64,000 bases of DNA. Origin: Saccharomonospora sp. CUA-673 (GTDB taxonomy: Bacteria; Actinomycetota; Actinomycetes; Mycobacteriales; Pseudonocardiaceae). The stretch's first letter is position 1; each line of letters opens with the position of its first letter. A model generated the notes under the pieces. The model was not told the origin of the DNA and ran no database searches. It worked only from the letters and a program-made list of their open reading frames with translations. Shown in pieces: positions 1-9,634 of this stretch. Both the position numbers and the translations under genes were made by a program. The stretch lies in NCBI RefSeq assembly GCF_001942305.1, contig NZ_MKKE01000022.1, positions 124,001 to 188,000 on the forward strand. Reading direction: 5' to 3'.

Positions 1-184
1 CGGAGGTCACGAGCTCCTGCGGCAGCTCCGGATGCTTGTCCGGACGGCGCACCGCGATCCCGGCCAGCTCGACGGGCGCGCCCACACGCGCGGCCAGCTC
101 GCCCGGGTCGTCGAGCAGGATGCGCGTCACCTCGCTGCCCACGGTCCCGCAGCCGAGCAGAGCCACCTTCACGGGCTCGGTCAT
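1..184 (-). CDS. hom: Homoserine dehydrogenase, N-terminal part (cut by window edge)
   Basis: Homoserine dehydrogenase reduces aspartate semialdehyde to homoserine with NAD(P)H on the way to threonine and methionine. Only the first 61 residues lie in the window. They begin MTEPVKVALLGCGTVGSEV, which carries the GxGxxG dinucleotide-binding loop (G11-x-G13-x-x-G16) of the Rossmann fold and matches the usual actinobacterial Hom start. The gene follows lysA by 70 bases on the same strand, as in the common argS-lysA-hom-thr order. Function rests on the N-terminal motif and the context; the catalytic and ACT domains are outside the window. Confidence 0.88.
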   Translation of the reverse strand, partial: MTEPVKVALLGCGTVGSEVTRILLDDPGELAARVGAPVELAGIAVRRPDKHPELPQELVTS

Positions 185-254
185 GACACCTCCCCGTCCT
201 GCGGGACACCCGCACCCGGTCGGCTTACATGAGCAGGAAGAACACGATGGTTGC

Positions 255-1694
255 TCATGACACCTCCAACCGCAGCATGTCGTCGTTCGTCTCCCGCCTC
301 AGCAGCAGCCGGTGGCTGCCGTTACGGACGGCGACCACCGCCGGCCGCGGCTGACGGTTGTAGTTGCTGGCCATCGAGTAGCAGTACGCACCCGTGGCGG
401 CGACCGCCAGGAGATCGCCCGGTGCCAGGGTCTCCGGCAACCAGCAGTCGCGGACGACGATGTCGCCGGACTCACAGTGCTTTCCCACCACGCGGGACAG
501 GACGGCCTCCACGGGCCCGGGCTGGCCGTCGTCCCCGGCGCGCGAGACCAGGCGCACGTCGTAGGCGGCCTCGTACAGCGCGGTGCGGATGTTGTCGCTC
601 ATGCCGCCGTCGACGCTGACGTAGCGCCGCACGGTGTCCTCGCCGAGCACGACATCCTTGGTGGTGCCCGTTTCGTACAGCGTGACCGTTCCGGGACCGG
701 CGATCGCGCGTCCCGGCTCGCCCGCGATCCGCGGCACCGGGATGTCGGCGAAGGCGCATTCCTTGCGGACGATCTCGCGGATCTGCGTGACCAGCTGCGC
801 GGGTGGGGGCGGATTGTCCTTCTCGGTGTAGGCGATGCCGAAGCCGCCGCCGAGGTCGACGGTCGTGAGGCTCTCGAGCGCGTCCGGGCCGTGCTCCTTG
901 CGCAGCTCGACGAGCAGGCCGACCACGCGGCGCGCGGCGACCTCGAAGCCGTCGGCGTCGAAGATCTGCGAGCCGATGTGGCTGTGCAGGCCGACCAGCT
1001 GGAGCGACGGCGCGTTCAGCACCCGGCGCACGGCCTCGGCCGCGTCGCCGGAGGCCAACGAGAAGCCGAACTTCTGGTCCTCGTGCGCGGTGGCGATGAA
1101 CTCGTGGGTGTGCGCCTCTACGCCGACGGTGACCCGCACGAGCACCTGCTGGACGATCTCCTTGCGCGCCGCGATGTCGGCGAGGCGGGCGATCTCGTGG
1201 TACGAGTCGAGCACGACCGTCCCGACGCCCAGTTCGACGGCGGCCTCGAGTTCGTCGACCGATTTGTTGTTGCCGTGGAAGGTGATCCGCTCGGGCGGGA
1301 ACTCGGCGCGCCGGGCGACCTCGAGCTCGCCCCCGCTGCAGATGTCGAGGCTCAGCCCCTGCCCGGCGACCCAACGGGCCACCTCGGTGCACAGGAACGC
1401 CTTGCCTGCGTAGTGCACGAGTGCCGGGTCCTCGAAGGCGGCGGCGTACTCGGCGCAGCGGAACTTGAAGTCGGCCTCGTCGATGACGAACAGCGGCGTG
1501 CCGTAGGTGCGGGCGAGCTCCCGCACGTCCACGCCGGCGATACGGACCACACCGTCCGGACCGCGGAACGTGTTGCGGGGCCACACCTTGGCGTGCAGCC
1601 GGTCGATCTCAACCGAGTTGGAGGGCGGGAAGCCTGCCTGGTCGGCGTGCGGGTAGACCTCGGCGTGCCGGGGCCCCGCGGGGTGTGCACACAT
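255..1694 (-). CDS. lysA: Diaminopimelate decarboxylase
   Basis: This is a PLP enzyme that decarboxylates meso-diaminopimelate to L-lysine, the last step of lysine synthesis. The 479-residue product has the fold-type III alanine-racemase-like barrel. The PLP lysine lies in HYAGKAF (near K98), with [16 protein letters not shown] and [10 protein letters not shown] following, and the C-terminal active-site Cys in GKHCESGD. Length and order fit full-length LysA. The ATG at 1694 is 3 bases downstream of the argS stop, so the two are almost certainly co-transcribed and translationally coupled. No disruption is seen. Confidence 0.97.
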   Translation of the reverse strand: MCAHPAGPRHAEVYPHADQAGFPPSNSVEIDRLHAKVWPRNTFRGPDGVVRIAGVDVRELARTYGTPLFVIDEADFKFRCAEYAAAFEDPALVHYAGKAFLCTEVARWVAGQGLSLDICSGGELEVARRAEFPPERITFHGNNKSVDELEAAVELGVGTVVLDSYHEIARLADIAARKEIVQQVLVRVTVGVEAHTHEFIATAHEDQKFGFSLASGDAAEAVRRVLNAPSLQLVGLHSHIGSQIFDADGFEVAARRVVGLLVELRKEHGPDALESLTTVDLGGGFGIAYTEKDNPPPPAQLVTQIREIVRKECAFADIPVPRIAGEPGRAIAGPGTVTLYETGTTKDVVLGEDTVRRYVSVDGGMSDNIRTALYEAAYDVRLVSRAGDDGQPGPVEAVLSRVVGKHCESGDIVVRDCWLPETLAPGDLLAVAATGAYCYSMASNYNRQPRPAVVAVRNGSHRLLLRRETNDDMLRLEVS

Positions 1695-1697
1695 TCC

Positions 1698-3353
1698 TTA
1701 CATCCGTTCCGGGGCGGATACCCCGAGCAGGGACAGTCCGTTGGCGATTACCTGGCGGGCGGCTTCGCACAGCGCCAGCCGCGCGAAGGTGAGGTCGCTC
1801 GGCGCCTCGTCACCCTGGGGTAGCACGCGCGCGACGTCGTAGAACTTGTGGTACGCCGACGCCAGCGCTTCCAGGTAGCGGGCGATGCGGTGCGGTTCCC
1901 GCAACTCCGCTGCCTTGGCCAGCACGCTCGGGAACTCGCCGATCGTGCGGATGAGATCCCCTTCGCGGGGATGCGACAGCAGACCGAGGTCGACCTCGGT
2001 CCTGCGTTCGATGCCCAGCTCGGCCGCGCCGCGCTGCAGGGACGCGAGCCGTGCGTGGGCGTACTGCACGTAGAACACCGGGTTCTCGTTGGTGTGCTTG
2101 CGCAGCAGGTCGAGGTCGATGTCGATGCCGGAGTCGACGGAGTAGCGCGTCAGCTCGTAGCGCGCGGCGTCGACGCCGACGGCCTCGACCAGGTCCTCGA
2201 GCGTGACCACGGTGCCGGCGCGCTTGCTCATGCGCACCGGCTTGCCGCCGCTGACGAGGTTGACCATCTGGCCGATGAGCACCTCGACGACGTTCGCGTC
2301 GTAACCGAGTGTCACGGCGGTGGCCTTGAGCCGGCCGATGTAGCCGTGGTGGTCGGCGCCGAGCATGTAGATGCACAGGTCGAATCCGCGGTCGACCTTG
2401 TCGCGCAGGTAGGCGATGTCGCCGGCGATGTAGGCGGGGTCGCCGTCGCTCTTGATGACGACCCGGTCCTTGTCGTCGCCCTGGTCGGTGGTGCGCATCC
2501 ACCATGCGCCGTCCGACTCGTACAGCGCACCGGTGGCCTTGAGCTCCTCGACGACGCCGGCCACGGCGCCGCCGGCGTGCAGCGAGTCCTCGTGGAAGAA
2601 GACGTCGAAGTCGGTGCCGAAGTCGTGCAGGCTCTGCTTGATCTCCTCGAACATCAGGCCCACGCCGATCCGGCGGAACGTCTCACGGCACTCGTCCTCG
2701 GGCAGCGCCAGTGCGTCGGGCTCCTTGCGGAGCACGGCGGAGGCGATGTCGTCGATGTAGGCGCCGGCGTAGCCGTCCTCGGGGGCCGGCCGACCCTCCG
2801 CCGCGGCGAGCAGCGACGACACGTAGCGGTCGATCTGTGCGCCCGCATCGTTGAAGTAGTACTCGCGCGTGACCTCGGCGCCCTGGGCCGACAGCACGCG
2901 GCCGAGCGCGTCGCCGACGGCGGCCCAGCGGGTGCCGCCCAGGTGGATGGGGCCGGTGGGGTTGGCCGAGACGAACTCGAGGTTGATCTTGGTGCCGGCC
3001 AGCGAGTCCCCGCGGCCGAACCCCTCGCCCTCGGCGAGCACACGCGCGACGATCTCGCCCTGCGCGTCGGCGGCCAGGCGCAGGTTCAGGAAGCCGGGAC
3101 CGGCGACCTCGGCGGCCTCGACGCCGTCGGTCGCGGCCAGCTCGGCGGCGAGGGCGTCGGCCAGCTCGCGCGGTGCCAGCCCTACTTTCTTCGCGACTTG
3201 CAGCGCCACGTTGGTCGCGTAGTCGCCGTGTTCCGGATTGCGCGGTCGCTCCACCGTCACCTGCTCAGGAAGCACGCCGGCGTCGAGGCCGCGGGCCTCG
3301 AGAACCGTGACGGCGGACGAACGCACGAGGTCAGCAAGGGCGGAGGGAGTCAC
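1698..3353 (-). CDS. argS: Arginyl-tRNA synthetase
   Basis: This class I aminoacyl-tRNA synthetase charges tRNA-Arg in the cytosol. The HIGH-type motif appears as PIHLGGTRW after the SANPTGP segment, and the KMSKS-type motif as MSKRAGT. A C-terminal helical anticodon-binding domain with the family ending [13 protein letters not shown] closes the protein. The frame is open to an ATG at 3392, but family alignment favours the GTG at 3353 ([10 protein letters not shown]), giving about 551 residues. It is the first gene of the argS-lysA-hom operon. A tRNA-Arg gene lies only 3 kb away on the other strand, which is probably coincidence. Confidence 0.96.
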   Translation of the reverse strand: MTPSALADLVRSSAVTVLEARGLDAGVLPEQVTVERPRNPEHGDYATNVALQVAKKVGLAPRELADALAAELAATDGVEAAEVAGPGFLNLRLAADAQGEIVARVLAEGEGFGRGDSLAGTKINLEFVSANPTGPIHLGGTRWAAVGDALGRVLSAQGAEVTREYYFNDAGAQIDRYVSSLLAAAEGRPAPEDGYAGAYIDDIASAVLRKEPDALALPEDECRETFRRIGVGLMFEEIKQSLHDFGTDFDVFFHEDSLHAGGAVAGVVEELKATGALYESDGAWWMRTTDQGDDKDRVVIKSDGDPAYIAGDIAYLRDKVDRGFDLCIYMLGADHHGYIGRLKATAVTLGYDANVVEVLIGQMVNLVSGGKPVRMSKRAGTVVTLEDLVEAVGVDAARYELTRYSVDSGIDIDLDLLRKHTNENPVFYVQYAHARLASLQRGAAELGIERRTEVDLGLLSHPREGDLIRTIGEFPSVLAKAAELREPHRIARYLEALASAYHKFYDVARVLPQGDEAPSDLTFARLALCEAARQVIANGLSLLGVSAPERM

Positions 3354-3541
3354 TCGGCGAGTGTACGTTCGGGGGCGGCGACGCTGTGTCACCGGTTCGC
3401 CGTCACCGGAGCCTGCGGGGACGGCGGCGGAGACGGCCGACGACGCACGCGTCTTTTACACAGCCACCACCGGGCGTCGGATTTGGTATCCCTACACTGC
3501 CCACCCGGGGGTACTCGGTCCGTAAGGAGAAGTCTGGAGCC

Positions 3542-4351
3542 ATGGCCAGCGGCAAGAAGGGCAAGAAGAAGCCGAACGCGGTCACGGCGGCGCGCGGGTC
3601 GGCTGTCGGGCAGAAGAACATCCCGTGGCTCACGATCCTGGCCGTCACGAGCATCCTTGCGCTGGCGGGTGCGGTCTTCGGCTACTACTACGTCGCATCG
3701 AGCGACTCCCGGGAACAGCGCAGTCGCGAGGAAGTGGCCTCGGAGCAGTTCTCCCCGAGCCAGGACCGGCCGGACCCGTCGGACGACATCGAGGGCGTGA
3801 CGCAGCACCGCTACGCGGCGGGCGCGCACGTGCTGCCGAACGAGCGGGTCGCCTACGACCAGTCGCCGCCCTTCGGCGGACCGCACGACGGCTTCTGGGC
3901 CGCGTGCACGGGCACGGTGTACGACGAGCCGGTGCGCAACGAGAACATGGTGCACTCGTTGGAGCACGGCGCCGTCTGGGTCGCCTACAACCCGGACCAG
4001 GTGCAGGGCGAGGACCTCGAGGCGCTGCGGCTGCGGGTCGAGAACAAGCCGTACATGATGATGTCGCCGTATCCGGACCTCGACAGCAAGGTGTCGCTGC
4101 AGTCGTGGGGCCGTCAGCTCAAGACCGACGACGTGCGGGACGAGCGGATCGACCAGTTCATCGCGGCGCTGCTGCGCAACCCGAACACCTATCCCGAGGT
4201 CGGGGCGTCGTGCGACGCGCTGGGCCCGGGCCAGTTCGACCCGGACAACCCGCCGCCGTTCGACCCGAGCGAGCCCGGTGAGGACGCGAAGCCCATGGAC
4301 TACCAGGGCACCGAGAACGCCGCAGACGAGTCCGTCGGCGGCGGGCAGTAA
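3542..4351 (+). CDS. DUF3105 family membrane-anchored protein
   Basis: The product has 269 residues with a Lys-rich cytoplasmic N-terminus (MASGKKGKKKPNAV), one transmembrane helix at about 29-50, and an extracellular domain. That domain carries the DUF3105 hallmark around YDQSPPFGGPHDGFW, CTGTVYDEPV, NENMVHSLEHGAVW and YMMMSPYP. The start at 3542 is preceded by AAGGAGAAG at a good distance; the longer open frame from 3386 is unlikely. Function is unknown. In actinobacteria DUF3105 genes are often next to a DUF305 gene, as here 54 bases downstream. The conserved His and Cys residues would suit metal binding, which is inference. Confidence 0.9.
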   Translation: MASGKKGKKKPNAVTAARGSAVGQKNIPWLTILAVTSILALAGAVFGYYYVASSDSREQRSREEVASEQFSPSQDRPDPSDDIEGVTQHRYAAGAHVLPNERVAYDQSPPFGGPHDGFWAACTGTVYDEPVRNENMVHSLEHGAVWVAYNPDQVQGEDLEALRLRVENKPYMMMSPYPDLDSKVSLQSWGRQLKTDDVRDERIDQFIAALLRNPNTYPEVGASCDALGPGQFDPDNPPPFDPSEPGEDAKPMDYQGTENAADESVGGGQ

Positions 4352-4405
4352 CCTTCCGGCTACTCCCCCGTCCGTGCCTACCGTCCCAGGGATTCCGCAG
4401 CGCAC

Positions 4406-5287
4406 ATGACCGACAAGCCAGACGAACCACGCTCGGTCGAAGCCGGTTCGACCGAGGCCGGCGACCCCGACACCGAACACACCGACGACACCGCGGCCGC
4501 CGGGTCGCCGGAGGCGGACTCGCCGTCCGACGACGCACCGGAGCCCGACGGGTACGAGCGTCGCGAGTGGCCGCGGTACGTGATCTTCGGTGCGGCGGCG
4601 CTGGCGTTGCTGCTCGTGGGCGCGACGATCGGGTTGCTGGTGGCGCGCAGCACGGAGGCCGAGACGGCGACGCATCCGGGTCCGGTGGACGTCGGGTTCG
4701 CGCAGGACATGTCGGTGCACCACCTGCAGGCCGTGACGATGGCGAACTGGGCGCGCGACCACAGCACCGACCCCGCGGTCCGGCAGCTGGCGTTCGACAT
4801 CGCGAGCACGCAGACCGAGCAGATCGGCCGCATGAAGGGCTGGCTGATGCTGTGGGGCAAGCCCGAGGAGCCGGCAGGCGAGTACATGACGTGGATGTCG
4901 GAGCCGATGGGCGGTCACAACCACGAGACGGAGCCGGAGTCGGAATCGGAGGAGAACTCCACGGCGACGTCCGAGTCGGAACCCGCGCCGTCGGGGCCGT
5001 CCGGCGGTCAGGTCGGCGGCAGCAGGGCGATGCCGGGCATGGCGACCGAGCAGGAGCTGTCGAAGATGCGCTCGCTGTCGGGCGAGCAGATGGACGTGAC
5101 GTTCCTGCAGTTGATGCTGCGCCACCACGAGGGCGGGGTGTCCATGGCCGAGTACGGCCGCAACCACGCGCGCATCACGGCCGTCTCGACGTTGGCGACG
5201 AGCATGTTGGCCTCGCAGCGGCCGGAGGCCGACACGATGCGCAACATGCTGGCCGAACGCGGCGCCGAACCGCTGCCGTTCCCGTAG
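4406..5287 (+). CDS. DUF305 domain-containing membrane protein
   Basis: The product has 293 residues: an acidic cytoplasmic N-terminus, one transmembrane helix at about 58-80, and two copies of the ferritin-like DUF305 half. The copies are marked by FAQDMSVHHLQAVTMA and by FLQLMLRHHEGGVSMA, each with the paired His residues of the family. The two halves are joined by a Glu/Ser-rich linker. It probably forms an operon with the DUF3105 gene upstream. DUF305 proteins are linked to copper and other metal stress in several bacteria. A metal exporter follows convergently, 9 bases beyond the stop, which fits but does not prove a metal role. Confidence 0.92.
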   Translation: MTDKPDEPRSVEAGSTEAGDPDTEHTDDTAAAGSPEADSPSDDAPEPDGYERREWPRYVIFGAAALALLLVGATIGLLVARSTEAETATHPGPVDVGFAQDMSVHHLQAVTMANWARDHSTDPAVRQLAFDIASTQTEQIGRMKGWLMLWGKPEEPAGEYMTWMSEPMGGHNHETEPESESEENSTATSESEPAPSGPSGGQVGGSRAMPGMATEQELSKMRSLSGEQMDVTFLQLMLRHHEGGVSMAEYGRNHARITAVSTLATSMLASQRPEADTMRNMLAERGAEPLPFP

Positions 5288-5296
5288 GAAGGCGCG

Positions 5297-6223
5297 TCAC
5301 CAGCTGAGTTCCTCGCAGCGCCGCGCGTGCTCGCGGGGTTCGACCTGCAGGGTGGCGTGTTCGATGCCGTAGTCGGCCGAGAGCAGCTGCTGGGCGTCGG
5401 CCAGGACGCGGCCGGTGTCGACGTCGGCGCCGACGGTCAGGTGGGCGGAGGCGACCTCCATGCCCGAGGTGAGGGTCCACACGTGCAGGTCGTGGACGTC
5501 CTCGACGCCGTCGAGTTGCGCGAGGCGCGCGCTGATGCCGGCGACGTCGACGCCGCGGGGTGCGTGCTGGAACAGGATGCGCAGCGACCGGGCGGCCAGG
5601 ACCGTGGTGCGCGGCAGGATCCACACGCCGATGGCGACGCCGGCGATGGGGTCGGCGTAGCGCCAGCCGGTGAAGATGGTGATGACGGCGCTGATGAGCA
5701 CGGCGACCGAGCCGACGAGGTCGGCCAGCACCTCGAGGTACGCGCCGCGCAGGTTGAGGCTCTCCTTCGCGCCCGCGCGCAGGAGTTGGAACGCCACGAT
5801 GTTGGCGATGAGGCCGGCCGTGCCGGCGAGCAGCACGGGCACGCCGGGCACCTCGGGGGCGTCGCCGACGCGCTTGATCGCCTCGTAGAGGACGTACCCG
5901 GCGACGCCGAACAGCAGGAGCGCGTTGCCGAGGGCGGCCAGCACCTCGGCGCGGTAGAGGCCGAACGTGCGGCTGAACGTGGGGCCGCTGCGGCGGGCGA
6001 GGACGATCGCGGCGAGCGCCATGGTCAGGCCGATGACGTCGGTGAGCATGTGCGCGGCGTCGGAGATGAGCGCCAGCGACGAGGTCGCGAAGCCGACGGC
6101 GAACTCGAGCACCATGAACCCGGCGGTGATGGCCAGGGCGGCGGCGAGCCGGCCCTGATACGCGCCGGACGCGGACAGGGCGGTGTGCCCATGCCCGTGA
6201 CCGTGTCCATGACCGTGGCCCAT
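5297..6223 (-). CDS. Cation diffusion facilitator family metal exporter
   Basis: This is a proton-coupled divalent metal (Zn/Co/Cd type) exporter of the inner membrane. It has a His-rich N-terminus (MGHGHGHGHGHGH), six transmembrane helices, and a C-terminal cytoplasmic regulatory domain with HDLHVWTLTSGMEV. The helix-2 metal site reads DAAHMLTD. The helix-5 site reads EVLADLVGS, with Glu where many zinc exporters have His, so metal preference may differ. I chose the ATG at 6223 because AGAGG sits 5 bases upstream; ATG 6241 is an alternative. The deduced protein has 308 residues. Confidence 0.94.
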   Translation of the reverse strand: MGHGHGHGHGHGHTALSASGAYQGRLAAALAITAGFMVLEFAVGFATSSLALISDAAHMLTDVIGLTMALAAIVLARRSGPTFSRTFGLYRAEVLAALGNALLLFGVAGYVLYEAIKRVGDAPEVPGVPVLLAGTAGLIANIVAFQLLRAGAKESLNLRGAYLEVLADLVGSVAVLISAVITIFTGWRYADPIAGVAIGVWILPRTTVLAARSLRILFQHAPRGVDVAGISARLAQLDGVEDVHDLHVWTLTSGMEVASAHLTVGADVDTGRVLADAQQLLSADYGIEHATLQVEPREHARRCEELSW

Positions 6224-6243
6224 CGCAACCTCTTCCGACATAT

Positions 6244-6275
6244 AGCGACATGCGCATGAGTGCAATACACGTAAC
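6244..6275. promoter_or_regulatory. Palindromic stretch upstream of the CDF exporter
   Basis: Just upstream of the exporter start lie the 10-base palindrome CATGCGCATG and, 12 bases on, the overlapping palindromes TAACGTTA and CGTTAACG. Such short dyads are where an ArsR- or DtxR-type metal sensor could bind, but no consensus is matched closely and no sensor gene is adjacent. Confidence 0.25.
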
Positions 6276-6402
6276 GTTAACGCGCGCCCCCATCGAAGCG
6301 GAACCACCCGCGGCACAGCTCACACGCGCACGAAGATCGGGGACCGCACGCACGGCGGGTGAGGCGATGCGATAGGCTTCTGGGGTCGCCGAGAGGCGTC
6401 GG

Positions 6403-6475
6403 GCCCTCGTAGCTCAGTGGATAGAGCACTGCCCTCCGGAGGCAGGTGTCGCAGGTTCGAATCCTGCCGAGGCGC
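6403..6475 (+). tRNA. tRNA-Arg (anticodon CCG)
   Basis: The cloverleaf is clear: D arm GCTC/GAGC, anticodon stem CTGCC/GGCAG with loop CTCCGGA (anticodon CCG, reads CGG), and T arm GCAGG-TTCGAAT-CCTGC. The acceptor stem is anomalous. The 5' strand GCCCTCG faces CGAGGCG, leaving the two outer pairs unmatched. Restoring one G (CGAGGGC, then discriminator G) gives a perfect seven-pair stem, so one base appears to be missing near 6472. A strong terminator follows. Confidence 0.9.
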
Positions 6476-6493
6476 CCAAGTGAAGATCAGCAG

Positions 6494-6535
6494 AAACGGC
6501 CCGTGGCCGGCAGCGATGCCGACCACGGGCCGTTT
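6494..6535 (+). terminator. Hairpin terminator after tRNA-Arg
   Basis: The arm AAACGGCCCGTGG pairs perfectly with CCACGGGCCGTTT over 13 bases with a 16-base loop. It starts 18 bases after the tRNA. There is no long T run, as is usual in high-GC actinobacteria. Confidence 0.8.
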
Positions 6536-6781
6536 GCTGTTCGCGGTCTCCGCAGATCAGCGCCGCAGCATCCCGCCCTCCCGGCCGAGCCAACGACACG
6601 ACGATGTCGGTGCGGCGCGCCATGCTTCGACCACCCGTCGACACCGTGCTGGACGCGGTCCGCGAGCCCGTCGGGACCGGCCGGCGCCCCACGCGGCGTG
6701 CAGTGGCAGGCATGCACCGAGTGACGCCACAACCATGACCACGGGACTCGAGCCTGAGACACCTGCCTCCGGTGGCGGCCG
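6536..6781. other. Gap between tRNA terminator and HxlR gene
   Basis: No start codon with a ribosome site, no family motif and no repeat was found here. The frame open on the minus strand across it is only the wrong-frame run-on of the broken HxlR gene. Confidence 0.4.
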
Positions 6782-7278
6782 TCAGCGGCCGGCCAGGTCC
6801 GCGTCGGCTTGCCGGACAGCCTGCACGAAGGACGGTCCGCCCGGCGGGTGGCGGCGCGCCGAGGGGCCGAGGTGGGTTTCGCGGAGGTCGTCCATGAGTG
6901 CGTCCCACATGGGTGGGCCGCCGCGTTCGAGGACGTCGGCCGCAGGCTCAGCGCCTCGTCGGCCGGGAGGTGCCGGCGGCCCCAGATGCCGATCTGCACG
7001 AGGACGGGCACCAGTTCGATGGACTGCTCGGTGAGGCTGTAGATGGCCTTCTGCTTGTGACTCGGGTCGTCGCTCCTGGTCAGCAGCCCATGGTCGACCA
7101 ACATTCTCAGCCGGTCCGCGAGGATGTTCGTCGAGATGCCCTCCTCGGAGGCCAGCAACTCCCGGTAGTGCCGTTTGCCGGCGAACACGATGTCGCGCAG
7201 CACGAGCAGCGTCCACCGGTCCCCGAGGACCTCCACCGACAGGTTGATCGGACAGCGCGAACGGTGCCGGTCGGACAT
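6782..7278 (-). CDS. HxlR-family winged-helix regulator, frame broken by one missing base
   Basis: This is a small winged-helix DNA-binding regulator of the MarR-like HxlR family. The N-terminal frame (from MSDRHRSRCPINLSVEVLGD) contains the family core: CPINLSVEVLGDRWTLLVLR, the recognition region GISTNILADRLRMLVDHGLL, and the wing with KAIYSLTEQ. Near 6942 the frame shifts. The true C-terminus (ADVLERGGPPMWDALMDDL to the stop at 6782) continues in the next frame. The span of 497 bases is one short of a multiple of three, so a single lost base explains it; the repaired protein has about 165 residues. It is divergent from a PPOX-fold enzyme, its likely target. Confidence 0.85.
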
Positions 7279-7292
7279 GCACACCTCCTACC

Positions 7293-7348
7293 GCTTGCAT
7301 TTTCGCACCAGTCAGACCTACCGTACAAGCACTTGCAAAACACAAGCA
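7293..7348. promoter_or_regulatory. Shared control region of the HxlR/PPOX divergent pair
   Basis: The 84-base divergent gap holds GCTTGCA, then the dyad CAAGCACTTG (7326-7335), then another ACAAGCA. Repeated TTGCA/TGCAAG half-sites in a divergent gap are the usual setting of HxlR autoregulation. The operator role is inferred. Confidence 0.4.
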
Positions 7349-7362
7349 GTCGAGGAGGAGTC

Positions 7363-7905
7363 GTGACCACCATCGAACCGATCGTCCGAGCGATACCGCC
7401 CACCGGCCGGGGCACGGAGCTGGCCGCCCCGGCGAGCGCGCCGACCCTCGACTGGAGCGAGGCCGAGCAGGGGCTCAACACGGACACGTTCTGCTGGCTG
7501 GCAACCGTCCGACCAGGCGGCGCTCCGCACGTCGTGCCGGTGTTCGCCGTATGGTCGGGCTCGAGCGTGTTCGTGTCCTCCAAGGACAGCTCCCGCAAGA
7601 GCAGGAACCTCGCCGCGGACGGCCGGTGTGTCGTCACCACGCAGGCAGCCGGGGCGCATCTGGTCGTGGAGGGCACGGCGACGCGGGTGTCCGATCGCGA
7701 CACCCTGCAACACGCGTCGGAGGTCTTCGAAACGGTCTACGGCTGGCCGACCACCGTCACCGGCGACGCGATCGACGCGCCCTACAGCGCTCCCACGTCG
7801 GGCGGACCTCCGTTCGGCATCCACGAGATCACCCCGACGACGGCCTTCGCCTTCCCCGCCGAGGGAAACTTCATGCCGACACGGTGGCAATTCCCCACGG
7901 GCTGA
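7363..7905 (+). CDS. Pyridoxamine 5'-phosphate oxidase-fold protein
   Basis: The product has 180 residues with the split-barrel flavin-binding fold. FCWLATVRPGGAPHVVPVF and KSRNLAADGRCVVTT are the typical PPOX/F420-type segments. The start is the GTG at 7363, placed 3 bases after GAGGAGGAG. It probably binds FMN or F420 and reduces or oxidises a small molecule; the substrate cannot be read from the sequence. Its divergent HxlR regulator suggests induction by an electrophile or aldehyde, a common HxlR setting. The product contains no Cys cluster and no signal peptide, so a cytosolic enzyme is expected. Confidence 0.85.
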   Translation: MTTIEPIVRAIPPTGRGTELAAPASAPTLDWSEAEQGLNTDTFCWLATVRPGGAPHVVPVFAVWSGSSVFVSSKDSSRKSRNLAADGRCVVTTQAAGAHLVVEGTATRVSDRDTLQHASEVFETVYGWPTTVTGDAIDAPYSAPTSGGPPFGIHEITPTTAFAFPAEGNFMPTRWQFPTG

Positions 7906-7940
7906 CCGTCGACATAGGACCAAACAACCAGGCCGGCTCG

Positions 7941-9218
7941 TCAACCGTCCGAGGTGCTCTTGCCCGGGGCGTCGTCGCCGTCGACGGACTCCCTGGCGAT
8001 CGACCACGTCGCATGCCGTTCGGGTGGGCCGCGGAAGAACGCCACGATCTGGGAGCGCAGCGCCGCCAACGCCGAGATGCTCCAGTAGGCGACCGGGTAC
8101 AGGGCGCCGAGCAGCAACGCCCGGTGGTCGAACCGGCCGTACTTGTGCCGCAACGACACCGCCACACACAGCTGGACGGTCGCGACGATCGCGATGGCCG
8201 CGCCCCAGCCGAGGCCGAACGCGAAGAATCCCAGCGCATGTCCCAGGAACACGTTGAGCACCGACAGCACGAGGGACAGCGCGAAGCAGATCACCCACAC
8301 CATGGACAGCACCGACTCGGCGGCCAGCAGCCACAGGTGCCGGTTTCGCCATCGCCAGACCTGCGGCAGGTACTTGTGCAGCACCTCGCCCTGCCCGCGG
8401 GCCCAGCGTTTCCGTTGTGACCACAGCGCTTTCAGCTTCTGCGGGACCTGCATGCCGACGAGCGCGTGCGGAGCCTGCGCCGTGGTCCACCCGGACAGCA
8501 GCAGTCGCCACGTGAGGTCGATGTCCTCGGTCGCCATCCGGCCGTCGTAACCGCCGACCGCCAGCACCCGGCCCTTGCGGAACATGCCGAGCACGCCGGC
8601 CACGGTGCCGACACGTCCGGTCAACGTCTGGGTCCGGCGGATCAACCCGATCACCGCGGCGGCCTCGAGCACCTGCAGTTCGGCCAGAATCGTGGCCCGG
8701 TTGGTGACGTGCGGCGCGCCGGTGACGGCCGCCAACTGCGGCGACGACTCCATCACCGCCGCCAGGTACCGCAACGCCTCGGGATGCAGGTGCGAGTCCG
8801 CGTCGGTCACCACCACGAGCGGATACTTCGCCAGTCCGAACCCGATGTTGAGTCGCTCCCCCTTGCCCTGGTTCACGGGGTCCTCGATCACCCGTGCCCG
8901 GCGGTCGCCTGCCACGACCTCGCGCGCGCGTTCGGCGGTGTCGTCGCTGGAGCCGTCGTCGAGCACCAGCACCTCGAACTCCGGATAGTTCGACGCGAGG
9001 GCTGCGCGCACCGACGTGGCGATGGTCGGCCCCTCGTTGTAGGCGGGGATCAGGATCGTGACACCGGGCCAGCCTTCCGGCGGCATCGTCGTGCCGATGC
9101 GTTCGTCGAGGACGCGGTGCCAGATGCCGCCCGCGATCCACATCGCGGCGGTCACCGGCGGGTACAGCGCGACGACACCCAACAGGATCTGCAACGCGGT
9201 CAGGAAGGTCATCGTCAC
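7941..9218 (-). CDS. Family 2 processive glycosyltransferase (PgaC/hyaluronan synthase-like)
   Basis: This membrane glycosyltransferase has 425 residues. One N-terminal helix precedes a GT-A domain with VTILIPAYNEG, VLDDGSSDDT, the DxD-type VVTDADSHLH, the base motif MATEDIDLTWRL and the product-binding QRKRWARGQ (QxxRW). C-terminal transmembrane helices follow. This set defines processive beta-glycan synthases such as poly-N-acetylglucosamine synthase. The GTG at 9218 overlaps the stop of the upstream small membrane gene (GTGA), so the pair is translationally coupled. The polymer is not identifiable; a biofilm or capsule glycan is the likely product. Confidence 0.88.
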   Translation of the reverse strand: MTMTFLTALQILLGVVALYPPVTAAMWIAGGIWHRVLDERIGTTMPPEGWPGVTILIPAYNEGPTIATSVRAALASNYPEFEVLVLDDGSSDDTAERAREVVAGDRRARVIEDPVNQGKGERLNIGFGLAKYPLVVVTDADSHLHPEALRYLAAVMESSPQLAAVTGAPHVTNRATILAELQVLEAAAVIGLIRRTQTLTGRVGTVAGVLGMFRKGRVLAVGGYDGRMATEDIDLTWRLLLSGWTTAQAPHALVGMQVPQKLKALWSQRKRWARGQGEVLHKYLPQVWRWRNRHLWLLAAESVLSMVWVICFALSLVLSVLNVFLGHALGFFAFGLGWGAAIAIVATVQLCVAVSLRHKYGRFDHRALLLGALYPVAYWSISALAALRSQIVAFFRGPPERHATWSIARESVDGDDAPGKSTSDG

Positions 9219-9547
9219 GGCCGCCCGTCGCCGAAGCGGTACCGGTTCCGGTCCTCGGCCGCGGGTGCCGAGTAGCGCCGCGCCTGCCGGATCCGATCCC
9301 ACCGCAGGAGCGGCAGCACGAGCATCCAGAACGCGAACGACCCGAGCGTCACCAGCAGGCCGAAGGCGATGACCTGCGTCCGCTGCACCAGCCACCCGAC
9401 GGCCCACAACGTGATCACCCACGCGACCGGACCGACGACGAGAGCCGCGATCAGCTTGGCCCGGGTCTCCGTGCGCAGCGGTCTGAACGAATCGTCGCCG
9501 GCGTGCCAGTCGTCGCTGGTCCAGTACGGCTCATCCTGTGACGCCAT
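9215..9547 (-). CDS. Small two-helix membrane protein coupled to the glycosyltransferase
   Basis: The product has 110 residues: an acidic N-terminus rich in Trp, two transmembrane helices (about 31-50 and 57-78), and an Arg-rich C-terminus. It ends in the GTGA overlap with the glycosyltransferase. Size, topology and coupling resemble PgaD, the two-helix partner of PgaC that completes a cyclic-di-GMP-responsive synthase. I see no sequence motif that proves this. I therefore call it an unidentified partner with a PgaD-like position. Confidence 0.6.
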   Translation of the reverse strand: MASQDEPYWTSDDWHAGDDSFRPLRTETRAKLIAALVVGPVAWVITLWAVGWLVQRTQVIAFGLLVTLGSFAFWMLVLPLLRWDRIRQARRYSAPAAEDRNRYRFGDGRP

Positions 9548-9634
9548 GCGCCCATGTTGCCAAGACGGCGGGCCGACAGCCGGATGTGAAACGCCGGTTC
9601 ACACCCAGGGCGGAACCGGTGGCCCCCGCCCGGC

